Assembly (NCBI RefSeq): GCF_024347375.1
Contig: NZ_AP025471.1
Location: 1,364,001-1,428,000, forward strand
DNA: 64,000 nucleotides
Source: Vibrio coralliirubri
GTDB lineage: Bacteria; Pseudomonadota; Gammaproteobacteria; Enterobacterales; Vibrionaceae
Direction: 5' to 3'
Part shown: piece by piece, positions 7,642 to 15,912 of the stretch
How the letters are laid out: each line of letters begins with the position of its first letter
Position numbering within the stretch: the first letter of the stretch is position 1
Program-made: the position numbers and the translations under genes
The notes under the pieces: generated by a model
Told to the model about the DNA's origin: nothing
What the model saw: the letters and a program-made list of their open reading frames with translations, nothing else
Database searches by the model: none

Positions 7642-8238
7642 TTAAATGATGTTTGATTTGCTCGCATTATGCATTTGGAGCCACCTCCATTATGCATTTG
7701 GGGTGGTTTCCATCGAGCATTTATGGCCAGATCTATGAATAATTTCTAGCACACTCTTTCTAATCAACCACAGTTACTTATTTATTTAGGATTGGACTGC
7801 TTGATTATCTCTGAATTTAACTCCATGTCATCCGTTATCTTGAGCTATCCTGATCAACATTAAAGTCAGAACTACTGTCAACTCCAGTTTAAAATTGACC
7901 CACTTATCGACGTTATCGCCGAAATAAAACTGCAATTCTTTATTTTCACGTCACTAAATGAATAAACAAGGAGCTAGCATTGGATCTATAAATTTCAACT
8001 TTCACCCCGTATTACATCATGAGGGTTCCACAACGATCAGCACGACAGGGATGGATAAGTTTTGGTAGAGCAAACGCACATTAACAGCATGTGTATGAGT
8101 AAAAGAACTAAGTGGGAAAGGGTCATTTTCGTGATAGAAAGTACCGTGAGTAAGAATTCAGATTATGAAGATTTTGGACAAAAACGAGACAGGGAAAAAG
8201 CTCTGATGCATCAACATTTGATACTCATACCTTATAAA
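7642..8238. other. Long gene-poor stretch in accessory block 1
   Basis: No convincing gene. It contains a short direct repeat (CATTATGCATTTGG, twice, near 7665 and 7690) and the segment TCCAGTTTAAAATTGACCCA near 7882, which looks like the end of an insertion sequence and may be a relic. Short open frames here lack ribosome-binding sites and family resemblance. Confidence 0.4.
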
Positions 8239-8855
8239 TCAGCTCTCAATTTCTTCGGATAAACGAAGGGCGTCCTCCAACTCAACACCCAAATATTTGA
8301 TGGTGTTTTCAATCTTGGTATGCCCGAGTAAAAGCTGTATCGCTCGAATATTTTTAGTCTTCTGGTAAATCAATGTCGCTTTAGTTCGGCGTAGTGAATG
8401 AGTTCCGTAGAGATCAGGGTTATGACCTAAAGCAAGTGCCCAACTTCGAATAATTCGACGGTAATATGAATAGCTTAGAGATTGATGGGGCTTTCGTGGG
8501 CTTGGAAAAAGGTAATCTTTAGGTTGAAGCTCTTGGTCTTTAATCCAATGACTCAGCGTTTGCTGTGTTCTCTGAGTGATTTCAAACTGAACGTCATTGC
8601 CTGTCTTTTTCTGAACATATTGACACGGTTGAATACTAAGAAGTTAGATGAAACATCTGATACCCTTAATGATAAGAGGTCATTTGAACGTAGCTTGCTA
8701 TCGATTGCAAGGTTAAGAAGAGATAGTTCCATCAGATTATTACTGAGCTCTAAGCGAGTCCTAATACGCCAGATTTCCTCTAATCTAAATGGCTTTTTTA
8801 CACCCGTTTTCTTGCACTCCATATGCTCCCTCGTTGTACTGTTGTTAACAGACAT
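8239..8855 (-). pseudogene. Frameshifted small tyrosine integrase
   Basis: The 5' part encodes the N-terminus of a small phage-type integrase (KKTGVKKPFRLEEIW, NLAIDSKLRSNDLLSLRV). The frame then shifts by one base near 8612-8640, and the rest continues as QKKTGNDVQFEIT and, further on, HSLRRTKATLIY, LLGHTKIENT and IKYLGV, ending at TGA (8239-8241). The catalytic HxxR, GH and Y are thus present but out of frame with the start. The full protein would be about 205 residues, usual for this family. A sequencing error at a homopolymer could mimic this, but as read the gene is broken. It sits at the right edge of accessory block 1. Confidence 0.85.
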
Positions 8856-8923
8856 CTAAATATGAAGTTTTGTGAAAAAAGAGCGAACATACTCGTTCGC
8901 TCTATAACATCTAGCTCGTGGGA

Positions 8924-9475
8924 CTATTTTTTAGACCAAGCAAACTTCTCAAATACTTTGTCTACTGGTGTGTGAGCAACGTGGTTTACATAGTTACTGA
9001 TCACTTTCTGAGATAGACCAAGGATCACTTCCAGTACCTGTTGCTGGCCGTAACCCGCTGCAAAGAATGCCTCAAGGCCTGCCTCTGAAACGTTGCCACG
9101 CTCACGCACTACCGCAAGAGTGAAGTCTTTTAGTGCTTGAAGCTTTTCTGTAGGCATCGCTTCATCGTTACGCAGTGCTTCAGTCAGTGATGGGGCAACT
9201 TTCATCGAATGTGCAATACCAGTGTGTGCAGGGACGCAGTAGTGGCACTCATGTTCAACATTAATGGTTTGCCATATAACTGTTAGTTCTTCAGCATCAA
9301 ATGACGTGTTAGTAAATTGCTGGTGCAGTTGAGTGTAAGCCGTTAGGATTTGAGGAGACTCAGCCATGACAGCGTAAAGGCTTGGAACCATACCCATTTG
9401 CTTTTGTGCGCCTTCAAGGATTGCTTTGCTTTTCTCAGGTGCTGACTCAACAGTGTGTAGTTTAAATTCGCTCAT
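8924..9475 (-). CDS. AhpD-like carboxymuconolactone decarboxylase-family protein (copy 1)
   Basis: The 183-residue protein has the AhpD-type redox site EHECHYCVPAH, with C77-x2-C80 and H84, in an all-helical fold. Members with CxxC act as thiol peroxidases or alkylhydroperoxidase-like proteins; the substrate here is unknown. It is close to the protein at 57575-58123, with most residues identical over the whole length. The next gene upstream is a DUF2798 membrane protein in the same direction, 39 bases away, so the two likely form an operon. That operon is read from a promoter carrying the motif shared with the DoxX-like gene, and the LysR gene is divergent. Confidence 0.9.
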   Translation of the reverse strand: MSEFKLHTVESAPEKSKAILEGAQKQMGMVPSLYAVMAESPQILTAYTQLHQQFTNTSFDAEELTVIWQTINVEHECHYCVPAHTGIAHSMKVAPSLTEALRNDEAMPTEKLQALKDFTLAVVRERGNVSEAGLEAFFAAGYGQQQVLEVILGLSQKVISNYVNHVAHTPVDKVFEKFAWSKK

Positions 9476-9514
9476 TTTCTCTTTCCTATTATCTAACTTA
9501 TTAACTTTACTGAC

Positions 9515-9757
9515 TTATTTTACTTCTGGCTCTAGCAGCACTTTGGTTACGAACAGACGAACCGCTGGTGCTACAAGGGCTAAAATTAACAGTGCAGATG
9601 GCACCATTTTTGAAACTGCGTTTAACCATGCATCAAAGAATACGCCTTGCTCTGGCAGTGTTTTCGCTACCATGATGGCTGGCATGCTAAGAAGCATAGT
9701 AGGTAAAACCATAGAAACCATTAGTGGGTATTGGAACTTACGTGAAAACTTTTTCAT
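9515..9757 (-). CDS. DUF2798 family small membrane protein
   Basis: An 80-residue inner-membrane protein with two predicted helices (about 10-30 and 50-70), beginning MKKFSRKFQYPLMVSMVLP, the pattern of DUF2798. The start at 9757 is preferred to an upstream in-frame ATG because of AGAGAG about ten bases before it and because the family begins there. Function is unknown. It is first in an operon with the AhpD-like gene and divergent from the LysR gene at 9906. Confidence 0.85.
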   Translation of the reverse strand: MKKFSRKFQYPLMVSMVLPTMLLSMPAIMVAKTLPEQGVFFDAWLNAVSKMVPSALLILALVAPAVRLFVTKVLLEPEVK

Positions 9758-9825
9758 GATTGACTCTCTTATGCCTGACTTCGATTGGCTAACTGATGGG
9801 GTTATATTAGCCCCGCCCATCACAA

Positions 9826-9840
9826 TCAAAAATAGACAAC
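9826..9840 (-). promoter_or_regulatory. Shared 15-bp motif, probable LysR operator, site A
   Basis: TCAAAAATAGACAAC here is identical to 11478-11492. It lies 69 bases upstream of the DUF2798 start and 65 bases before the LysR ATG, where an autoregulated LysR binds. TTGA and ATG-containing flanks are also partly conserved between the two sites. The adjacent LysR is the likely ligand, by inference. Confidence 0.6.
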
Positions 9841-9905
9841 ATTGAACTTGAATCTTTCATATTTGAATGATTAACTCAGAGTGTAATCCTCAAGAGCGAT
9901 CAATT

Positions 9906-10829
9906 ATGAAAGCAAAAGACATCTCCAATCTTTATCTGTTTTGCCAATCTGTCGAGTGCGGTGGCTTTGCAGCAGCGAGCCTTAAAACACACGTTTCAGC
10001 CCCGACGTTATCAAGGGCGGTAGCAAGTCTTGAGGATAAACTGGGTGAAAAACTGGTACATCGTAATGCAAAACAGTTCCAGCTCACGACAGCTGGCGAC
10101 GAATATTACCAGCGCTTCGCTGCCCTATTCATGCAGCTGAATGATGAATGGACGCAGCTCTCGAATAGTCAGCCCGTATTAACGGGTGAAATCCGAGTAT
10201 CTTGCCCTGAGCCATTTGCTGATAATTTTCTGCAAAAGATGGCAATTGAGTTTATGCAGCTTCACCCAGAGGTCACCGTCACCATTCAATTTAGCGCAGG
10301 CACAGAGCGTTTCTTTGATGAGCAGATTGACCTTGCGATTGTGACGACCCCACCTCATGCCAATCATTTAATACAGCGTCAGTTGTTTGAATCATCATTA
10401 ATGCTAGCGGCATCACCCAGCTATATCGAAAAACATGGTCAGCCAGAACGAGCAGAAGAGTTAATTAACCATCAGCTACTCTCAGGTAATAACTTGCCAT
10501 ATTGGGAGCTAAAAGAAGATGGCAAGGCGATCCGCATTCCCTATCAGCCTCGTTACTCAATCAGCAGCCTGCGTTTAAATATTGATGCGACAATAGCAGG
10601 AGCAGGGATCTGCATGATGCCAAGAGCAGCCTTTGAAAAGCATGCAGAAAGAAAAGAGTTAATAGAGGTATTGCCAGACGTTGAATACCCAACCGGTAAA
10701 GCATTTTTGGTGTGGGCAGACAGAAAGCTGATAGCGACCAGAGTGGTTGCCTTTAGAGATATGATTTTTGAACGGTTTGGGCAATCGGCGGAGTTTCTGG
10801 CTTCAATTCACTCAGAGCGAAACTCGTAG
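9906..10829 (+). CDS. LysR-family transcriptional regulator
   Basis: A 307-residue regulator with an N-terminal winged helix-turn-helix (about residues 3-62: FAAASLKTHVSAPTLSRAVASLE) and a periplasmic-binding-protein-like effector domain from about 90. The start at MKAKDISNLY is chosen because the helix-turn-helix of the family begins there; an ATG 13 codons upstream would add an unusual extension. It is divergent from the DUF2798/AhpD operon, and a bidirectional terminator separates it from the convergent DoxX-like gene. The identical motif in front of both target genes suggests it controls both. Confidence 0.93.
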   Translation: MKAKDISNLYLFCQSVECGGFAAASLKTHVSAPTLSRAVASLEDKLGEKLVHRNAKQFQLTTAGDEYYQRFAALFMQLNDEWTQLSNSQPVLTGEIRVSCPEPFADNFLQKMAIEFMQLHPEVTVTIQFSAGTERFFDEQIDLAIVTTPPHANHLIQRQLFESSLMLAASPSYIEKHGQPERAEELINHQLLSGNNLPYWELKEDGKAIRIPYQPRYSISSLRLNIDATIAGAGICMMPRAAFEKHAERKELIEVLPDVEYPTGKAFLVWADRKLIATRVVAFRDMIFERFGQSAEFLASIHSERNS

Positions 10830-10849
10830 TTATTGTATTTATGAAATGA

Positions 10850-10884
10850 AAAACGCCAGACTAGACGAACTAATCTGGCGTTTA
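10850..10884. terminator. Bidirectional terminator
   Basis: AAACGCCAGA pairs with TCTGGCGTTT around a 13-base loop, with A and T runs on both sides. It lies between the convergent LysR and DoxX-like genes and can serve both. Confidence 0.9.
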
Positions 10885-10901
10885 CTTTGTAACTTTAACG
10901 A

Positions 10902-11417
10902 TTACTTTTTACGAATATATAGGAATGCATTTAACCAAGCTAACCCAAGAATGATCAGTGTCATTACCGGTGGTTTAGACTGAAGCGGTAGCACTTCGGC
11001 CGGCACACTTGGCAATAGGTGAACATACACCGCGACGATCATAATTGCGGTCGTTAATAGCGTTGATAATTGCATCGCTTTATCTTTAATCGGTGCTGCG
11101 AGCGCCTTATCACCAATCATCACCACCAGTAGCAGTAAACCTGCAAAAATCTCACCTAATTGACCCGCCCAACGAGACAAAGTTGGGAAAGGCAGTTCAC
11201 TCAGTGCGATTTGTTTTGCGAACATAGTCGTAAACGGGTCAAAGAATTTTACTGTTCCCGCCATCACCATAAAGGCACCAAGAAGACCCGTTAAGATCTT
11301 TTGAACTTTCGTCCCTACGCCATCGGTTTTGTCATAGCTACGGACCAAAAAAACACCCGTAACGAGTAGCATTGTGCCGATAAGAGATAGCTCAAGAATT
11401 AGTTGTGATGTGCTCAT
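10902..11417 (-). CDS. DoxX-like integral membrane protein
   Basis: A 171-residue inner-membrane protein with four or five hydrophobic helices (about 5-25, 40-60, 85-102, 118-138 and 150-168). The topology and the GxxxxxxGxxKFFDP pattern resemble DoxX/DUF417-like proteins, which are linked to thiol and quinone oxidoreduction. The substrate is unknown. Its promoter carries the same 15-bp motif as the DUF2798/AhpD promoter, so the nearby LysR regulator probably co-regulates it. Family placement is approximate. Confidence 0.75.
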   Translation of the reverse strand: MSTSQLILELSLIGTMLLVTGVFLVRSYDKTDGVGTKVQKILTGLLGAFMVMAGTVKFFDPFTTMFAKQIALSELPFPTLSRWAGQLGEIFAGLLLLVVMIGDKALAAPIKDKAMQLSTLLTTAIMIVAVYVHLLPSVPAEVLPLQSKPPVMTLIILGLAWLNAFLYIRKK

Positions 11418-11477
11418 AGGAAACCTTCATTATGTGTTAGCAAGTTGATGGCGCTATTCTACGAAATACTCTAAAGC

Positions 11478-11492
11478 TCAAAAATAGACAAC
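11478..11492 (-). promoter_or_regulatory. Shared 15-bp motif, probable LysR operator, site B
   Basis: Identical to 9826-9840. It lies 61 bases upstream of the DoxX-like start and in the same orientation relative to the controlled gene as site A. This is the only other copy seen in the window. Confidence 0.6.
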
Positions 11493-11951
11493 TTCGATTG
11501 ATATCCATGCAAAAATGAAAGCTTGATCTATATATGGATTTACTTCCTAGAGCGTTTTGGGGCAAAAGTGTGCTAGGAGTCATTGGTAGAGGGTACTCCA
11601 GATGCCCAACACGAGTATATTGAAGGATCTTTAATCCATTTATAAACAACAATTTAAGTGTCATTTCACTGCGAGGTTTTATTGACTTTTCTTTACCGAA
11701 TTTTGATGAGTAAATACAGCCGCACTACTAGGCATTGTATGTCATCTACGAAGCCACTAAAGTTTGGGTCATTTATAAGCTCTGAATCGAAAATTCACGC
11801 AACCAAGATTTGGTGACCAAACCTTGGTTGCGTCCTATTTCAGATAAATAAGTGCATGATTCAAACTATTTGTTATGCACCTGTTTGGGTAAAAAGATGA
11901 TAGTACTCACACCCATGAATGATAATTAACAATACTATCCATTATTGGAAG
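11493..11951. other. Left boundary region of accessory block 2
   Basis: About 460 bases without a credible gene. Base composition and gene content change somewhere here, between the chromosomal DoxX-like gene and the element cargo. The only clear structure is the hairpin at 11797-11833. The exact left end of the integrative element could not be located. Confidence 0.5.
11797..11833. terminator. Perfect 11-bp hairpin left of the cargo operon
   Basis: ACGCAACCAAG pairs perfectly with CTTGGTTGCGT, and the loop contains a further small palindrome, TTGGTGACCAA. It lies about 170 bases past the end of the leftward cargo operon and may terminate it, although the U-rich tail on that strand is poor. 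It could also be a structured recombination site near the element end. Confidence 0.55.
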
Positions 11952-12000
11952 TGCAAACCCTCTTATTGATTGTCCAAAATCAATCATCCACTACACTGTG
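11952..12000 (+). repeat. 49-bp direct repeat, left copy
   Basis: TGCAAACCCTCTTATTGATT followed by TGTCCAAAATCAATCATCCA and CTACACTGTG up to 12000. It matches 16010-16058 at 45 of 49 positions in the same orientation. The two copies bracket the HAD operon, the 451-aa gene and a short ORF, so a module of about 4 kb is framed by them. Confidence 0.8.
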
Positions 12001-12003
12001 CCA

Positions 12004-12468
12004 TCAGCCTTGATTTTTCGGTATTTGTGAGCCAGCAGTGTTGTAAGATCGCAGTACATCCAGAGTCTCTAGCAATTGGCTGTCGGTATCAGGGTATGGG
12101 CTTGCGAATTGCTTAATACTGACCCATCGGCTTCGCTGGTTTTTTTCGATATATTCTTCCACATCGTCGACGATAACTGTTTTTGCTACATTCGAATTAC
12201 ATATAAATGCTAGATTTTTCTTGCGGCTTGACCACTCAACATACTCCATTGAGGCAAACCAATCGGGCGCAACTCCCTCTGAAACAAGGAGCCGTGCTAT
12301 CTGACGAAATCGCGATTCACTAACTGTCGTGTACATTACCACTCGTTCAGTAATGTCCTTGCAACCTTCGAGGAACAAGTGCAAATGAGGTCGTGCAATT
12401 TGACTTATTGCGTTGCTGATTAATGTACCCTCAAGATCTAGCGCAATAATTTTAATTGCATTATTCAT
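12004..12468 (-). CDS. HAD-superfamily phosphatase-like protein
   Basis: A 154-residue cytosolic protein with the HAD motifs in order: DLEGT (11-15) with the nucleophile D11, YTT (46-48) as motif II, K84 in RKKN, and VDD (100-102) as the metal-binding motif IV. The usual second acid of DxDGT is E13, as in some NLI/FCP-type and related phosphatases. The small size means there is no large cap, which suggests a phosphoprotein, nucleotide or polynucleotide end as substrate. It is last in the cargo operon, overlapping the 79-aa gene by eight bases, so the two are coupled. The biological substrate is unknown. Confidence 0.8.
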   Translation of the reverse strand: MNNAIKIIALDLEGTLISNAISQIARPHLHLFLEGCKDITERVVMYTTVSESRFRQIARLLVSEGVAPDWFASMEYVEWSSRKKNLAFICNSNVAKTVIVDDVEEYIEKNQRSRWVSIKQFASPYPDTDSQLLETLDVLRSYNTAGSQIPKNQG

Positions 12469-12700
12469 TTATCACTATTTCACCTCTGCGTACTAGTAGG
12501 CAGAATCTAGTGTAGTCGTGGCTGTATACGTAGATCGGGTGGGGAACAGTTGAGCCTGCCATATAGTCATCAAATGCAGCTAGCGTATGAGCTGGCAGTG
12601 AGCTTGGGTCTACTACTCTAAATGCAGAATTCGTCAACTCGAAACTTTCTAGTAAAGGGATTAACATATTCAATTCATCTCTCATCAAATTACTCCTCAT
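12461..12700 (-). CDS. Small hypothetical cargo protein (79 aa)
   Basis: Unrecognised. An acidic 79-residue protein with no membrane segment; VVDPSSLPAHTLAAFDDYMAG and YVYSHDYTRFCLLVRRGEIVINE suggest a small alpha/beta domain. GAGGAG lies a few bases before the ATG. It overlaps the HAD gene by eight bases and follows the 282-aa gene by nine bases, so the three are almost certainly co-transcribed and may form a complex. Confidence 0.7.
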   Translation of the reverse strand: MRSNLMRDELNMLIPLLESFELTNSAFRVVDPSSLPAHTLAAFDDYMAGSTVPHPIYVYSHDYTRFCLLVRRGEIVINE

Positions 12701-12709
12701 GATTAATAA

Positions 12710-13558
12710 TTAAACAAATTCTTTCCGATGTATTAGCGATGTAATTATTCTTTCGAGATTTTTGATACTCAGGCTAACATCACAGATTCGAGTAGGAAAA
12801 TTCTGTTTTGGAACATGATTCTTCTTACTATCATGGATCGGGATTAGCATTTTAATCTCAGTATCTGCCCCTGCTAATTCCGATACTGCGTGAGTATCAC
12901 AAGGTGATCTCAGATCTAGTCTCAGTGCATTAATCAAGGCAGTGGAATTAATGGCGCTCCTAGTTAAAAATTCAGGCAGTTTTAAATAAGCCTCTCCCTT
13001 GTTAACTATCTGAAATTTAAAGTTATTTGGAACTAAATTTCCTTCGATGTAACCTTCTAGATTGAGAGTTAATTGATTTCTCCTCTGACTACAGACGGTC
13101 AACAACGGTTGGCTGATTTTCAGTATCGATGTTTGACAGTTAAACTCGTACGAGATATCTGGATAATGATTTTGGAAACTCTCTGAACTGTTGTTTCTGA
13201 GATGTCTGTAAAGAGCATGACTCGCGATTTGTTGATTTTTTGAGGGTTCGACAAGATATACACATTCATTATCGAAATAATCAATGTCACTGGTTGATTG
13301 GATATTTAGATCTATCACATTTCGTAGTAACCCCATTTCCTCGATGTTTTTTTCATTTTTATAGAGTTCATTCAGTTTTATGAACAGATCAAGCCTTTCT
13401 TCATAGCTGATCGAAAAGTAAAACTTTTGTAGTGCTATTTGCCAATCTTTTTGTTGAGGATAGTCGTCATCGAGCCGTACTGAAGCATATTGTCGAGTCA
13501 GTTTTGCGTCCTCTTGTAAATCAGTTAAATACATAAGTCTCACTATTTGTCCTATCAA
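12710..13558 (-). CDS. Hypothetical cargo protein (282 aa)
   Basis: Unrecognised. The N-terminal 100 residues are mainly helical and charged. The middle (about 145-215) is strand-rich, with CNSQT-like and LTLNLEGYIEGNLVP segments. The C-terminus holds DLRSPCDTHAV, and the tail ends KNLERIITSLIHRKEF. There is no signal peptide or transmembrane helix. It is the second gene of the leftward cargo operon, 17 bases after a 49-aa membrane protein. It may be the main component of an unknown HAD-phosphatase system. Codon and base use is AT-rich compared with the chromosomal genes around. Confidence 0.7.
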   Translation of the reverse strand: MIGQIVRLMYLTDLQEDAKLTRQYASVRLDDDYPQQKDWQIALQKFYFSISYEERLDLFIKLNELYKNEKNIEEMGLLRNVIDLNIQSTSDIDYFDNECVYLVEPSKNQQIASHALYRHLRNNSSESFQNHYPDISYEFNCQTSILKISQPLLTVCSQRRNQLTLNLEGYIEGNLVPNNFKFQIVNKGEAYLKLPEFLTRSAINSTALINALRLDLRSPCDTHAVSELAGADTEIKMLIPIHDSKKNHVPKQNFPTRICDVSLSIKNLERIITSLIHRKEFV

Positions 13559-13575
13559 TCGTTAAATAACTTAAC

Positions 13576-13725
13576 CTAGAATACGTCATCAGATCTGATC
13601 CCTCGCCACCCCAACAGCATTGCGTTTAACGCCCAACCGATGGACCTAACTCCCGAGCAGAAAAACAACGTACAACCTACGAACACCCAAAATCCGCTCG
13701 TAATAAACTGCAAAATTTCTAGCAT
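13576..13725 (-). CDS. 49-aa single-span membrane protein
   Basis: This short frame starts at ATG 13725-13723 with AGAGGA six bases before it and ends with TAG at 13578-13576. It encodes MLEILQFITSGFWVFVGCTL and a further 29 residues: one hydrophobic helix (about 5-28), then a basic, tryptophan-containing tail. Very similar architecture (MLE-x-hydrophobic-FWxFxG) recurs, from memory, in tiny proteins of integrative elements, whose function is not established. It is the first gene behind the promoter at 13756-13785 and 17 bases before the 282-aa gene, so it belongs to the cargo operon. Confidence 0.65.
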   Translation of the reverse strand: MLEILQFITSGFWVFVGCTLFFCSGVRSIGWALNAMLLGWRGIRSDDVF

Positions 13726-13755
13726 GGAATCCTCTTTGATATGCGAATTTTCGAT

Positions 13756-13785
13756 AATTTACATTTCTAGTGATGCTTTTGTCAA
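13756..13785 (-). promoter_or_regulatory. Sigma-70 promoter of the leftward cargo operon
   Basis: On the leftward strand TTGACA (13785-13780) is a perfect -35 box. TAAATT (13761-13756) follows after 18 bases as a weaker -10 box. The start codon of the 49-aa gene is 30 bases further on. Confidence 0.55.
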
Positions 13786-14140
13786 TAGTATTTTTGGTAG
13801 AATTTCTATTTAAATCAATCAGTTATGATCAAGTGTTTTATTGCAGGGGTGTGTTTTTATGAATTTTGGTTACGTGTATGCCTCATACAACTAATAGTTT
13901 TTTTGAGGGGATTACGTTCTAACCTGACAGTTTGCCCTACCCACAACCAAGGCGACTTTGGGCAAAGGTGATTTAGAAGTGTGCCACCACGTCTTGGGAC
14001 ATAACAAACTAGAGTTAAAGCACTACACCACTGAACTCTGTTCAGATAAGTGTAGGAATGGAAAAGGTTCTAGACTTGCACAACAAAGTGCAACTGCTAG
14101 AATACGATAATTGTAATCATCTGATTTATAAAGGTTTGAA
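13786..14140. other. Divergent intergenic region inside the cargo
   Basis: Lies between the leftward operon and the rightward 451-aa gene. It contains a hairpin at 14023-14055 (CTACAC/GTGTAG outer stem, CTGAAC-TCT-GTTCAG inner stem). Near 13982-14005 is a degenerate copy of the end of the 47-bp repeat (CCACCACGTCTTGGGACATAA), preceded by TTTGCCC/GGGCAAA, which can pair. A recombination scar between two cargo modules is possible. No gene is seen. Confidence 0.5.
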
Positions 14141-15496
14141 ATGCTCGATTTTGATGACTTTGTCGGTGAGTTTGACCATGTTATTGATATATGGTCAGGG
14201 GGGCAACTTACCTTGCAAGAAGCCATTGAAAATGCAGATGATGAGTTATTATTCGAGTTTATCGAAACTCTTTTTTTGATAACTAAATATTATTTTTCTA
14301 CAGGTTCTTCTCAGGAAAGTCCTTTCTCATTTACAGCAAATTCGGCTTTAAGTGGATTAGATACCCCATGTGCTTCCATTGACTGTCGGTTATTAAAAAT
14401 TGATCAAATGCTTAGCTTTACCTCCCTCTATGCAGATGAGGTGTTCTTAAGAAACCCTTTTGAGTCTCTTTACAAGATATGCCAATCATCCGGTGTGATA
14501 CCAAAAGTTCGAGTGGAGCTTCTAGCTAACCTAAAGATATATCGAGCTTTATGCCCTTATTTCAAGGTTGGGATTATTAAATATGCCAACAGCACTCATT
14601 CATTTTGCCATGACTACATTAATAACGTTCTAGAGCCATACAAAGACAAATTATATAGAAATGAAAGCCGATTGTACGATGCATTGGAAAAGCATTTTCT
14701 GAGTAGAGTGACTGCTAGTTATGATGAATATGGTGTTGATAAAGGCCATTTAATCCTAAAAGGGCCTAGTAACCTTATTGAACACCGTGAGATGTATCTT
14801 CATATATATGAGAACAAAGGCAAGTATATCGATGATATGCGTATGCGAGGATTACCGTACAAGATAAGCACAGATGGCATACGTAATGAAGGTATCTTGA
14901 AGTTACTACTGGAACCGCTGCTTGATGATATAACTTTTCACAATTGGCACTCTAAGTTTTATGGCACAAACCTCCTCACTAACGATGACTTACAGTTCAA
15001 TATCTTGAACAAAATCAATGTCAACGCTATCAACACAGAAGTATTAACCAATCCATTTAAATATAATCTTACGGTGGCAGAAAACACTACACCTGAAACT
15101 GTTATTGAGTTGAGACAAGCTAATGAAGAGTATTTTGACATCTACCGAGAGCGTACAAAACAATTTCTTGGAACAATTAAAGGACTGAATGCCAAAGAGC
15201 AAGAAGAAGCCTTTGCTGACCTTGTAAGATCTGAAATAGCTCATATTGATCGAAACTTACGCGCTCATAAAGAGAAATACTTATCCAAGGGTCGCCAAAA
15301 CATTGTCTTTGGCGCTGGCATAATCACAGTTGGATCGTACTTGGGAATAATACCAACGGATATGGCGTCTTTGATTGCAACTGTAGGCGGTACAGCTGCT
15401 CTTTCTTCTTCTGCTACGGATTTCAACCAACTACTACAACCCGACAGTGTGGCTAAAAATAATGATTTTTATTTCTTATGGAAATTGCAGAAGTAG
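14141..15496 (+). CDS. Hypothetical cargo protein (451 aa) with C-terminal hydrophobic region
   Basis: Unrecognised. The first 330 residues look soluble and helical. A charged helical stretch follows (about 335-400: EEYFDIYRERTKQFLG, AKEQEEAFADLV, EIAHIDRNLRAHKEKY). Then comes a glycine/alanine-rich hydrophobic segment (about 405-432: VFGAGIITVGSYLGI, LIATVGGTAAL) that could enter a membrane or form a helical hairpin. AAAGG lies about eight bases before the ATG. A soluble sensor joined to a membrane-active tail is an architecture known from abortive-infection effectors, but that is only analogy. It is divergent from the HAD operon and lies within the same repeat-bounded module. Confidence 0.7.
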   Translation: MLDFDDFVGEFDHVIDIWSGGQLTLQEAIENADDELLFEFIETLFLITKYYFSTGSSQESPFSFTANSALSGLDTPCASIDCRLLKIDQMLSFTSLYADEVFLRNPFESLYKICQSSGVIPKVRVELLANLKIYRALCPYFKVGIIKYANSTHSFCHDYINNVLEPYKDKLYRNESRLYDALEKHFLSRVTASYDEYGVDKGHLILKGPSNLIEHREMYLHIYENKGKYIDDMRMRGLPYKISTDGIRNEGILKLLLEPLLDDITFHNWHSKFYGTNLLTNDDLQFNILNKINVNAINTEVLTNPFKYNLTVAENTTPETVIELRQANEEYFDIYRERTKQFLGTIKGLNAKEQEEAFADLVRSEIAHIDRNLRAHKEKYLSKGRQNIVFGAGIITVGSYLGIIPTDMASLIATVGGTAALSSSATDFNQLLQPDSVAKNNDFYFLWKLQK

Positions 15497-15659
15497 TACT
15501 AGCTAATGTATGTCAAATGGGGGCGAGATCTGCCACTTTGTAAATACTTGGATTCCATATACGCAATGGGGCAATTTCAATTTAGCTTATTACCCCATAA
15601 ATCTAATGAAGGACAATAACGACATAGAGTTGCTGTCAGTACGAGTGTGAATCAATAAT

Positions 15660-15845
15660 CTAATTTCTTTTTGCTTCTTTGAGTTCTTTTTCTGCTTTAC
15701 GCATATCATCTATCGCATCTTTCAAATCCTCAGAACTCACAGCTCCAGCTCGGCGAAGCTCTGTCATTTCTTTATGATGACTACAAGCATCATCATATCT
15801 TTTTCTGGCCTCCTTTATTTCAGGAGTTCTTCTTATATCAAACAT
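15660..15845 (-). CDS. Possible small coiled-coil protein (61 aa)
   Basis: A short, highly charged helical sequence beginning MFDIRRTPEIKEARKRYDD and ending KAEKELKEAKRN, with heptad-like spacing. Neither the ATG at 15845 nor an upstream in-frame TTG at 15866 has a clear ribosome-binding site. It may be a real small protein of the cargo or the remnant of one. No family is recognised. Confidence 0.4.
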   Translation of the reverse strand: MFDIRRTPEIKEARKRYDDACSHHKEMTELRRAGAVSSEDLKDAIDDMRKAEKELKEAKRN

Positions 15846-15912
15846 ACATGAGCAAAAATAAGTCAAATGATGATTTTGTGAACTGATAAGTAAAAGCTAG
15901 ATAACTTCGAAA

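Noticed and set aside
7470..7697. Leftward 75-codon frame over the small ORFs
   Set aside because: Composition is low-complexity serine/asparagine/leucine, and no ribosome-binding site is visible; the rightward frames have the better start signals.
8062..8262. Rightward 66-codon frame overlapping the integrase end
   Set aside because: It overlaps the integrase C-terminus on the other strand and shows no resemblance to a protein family.
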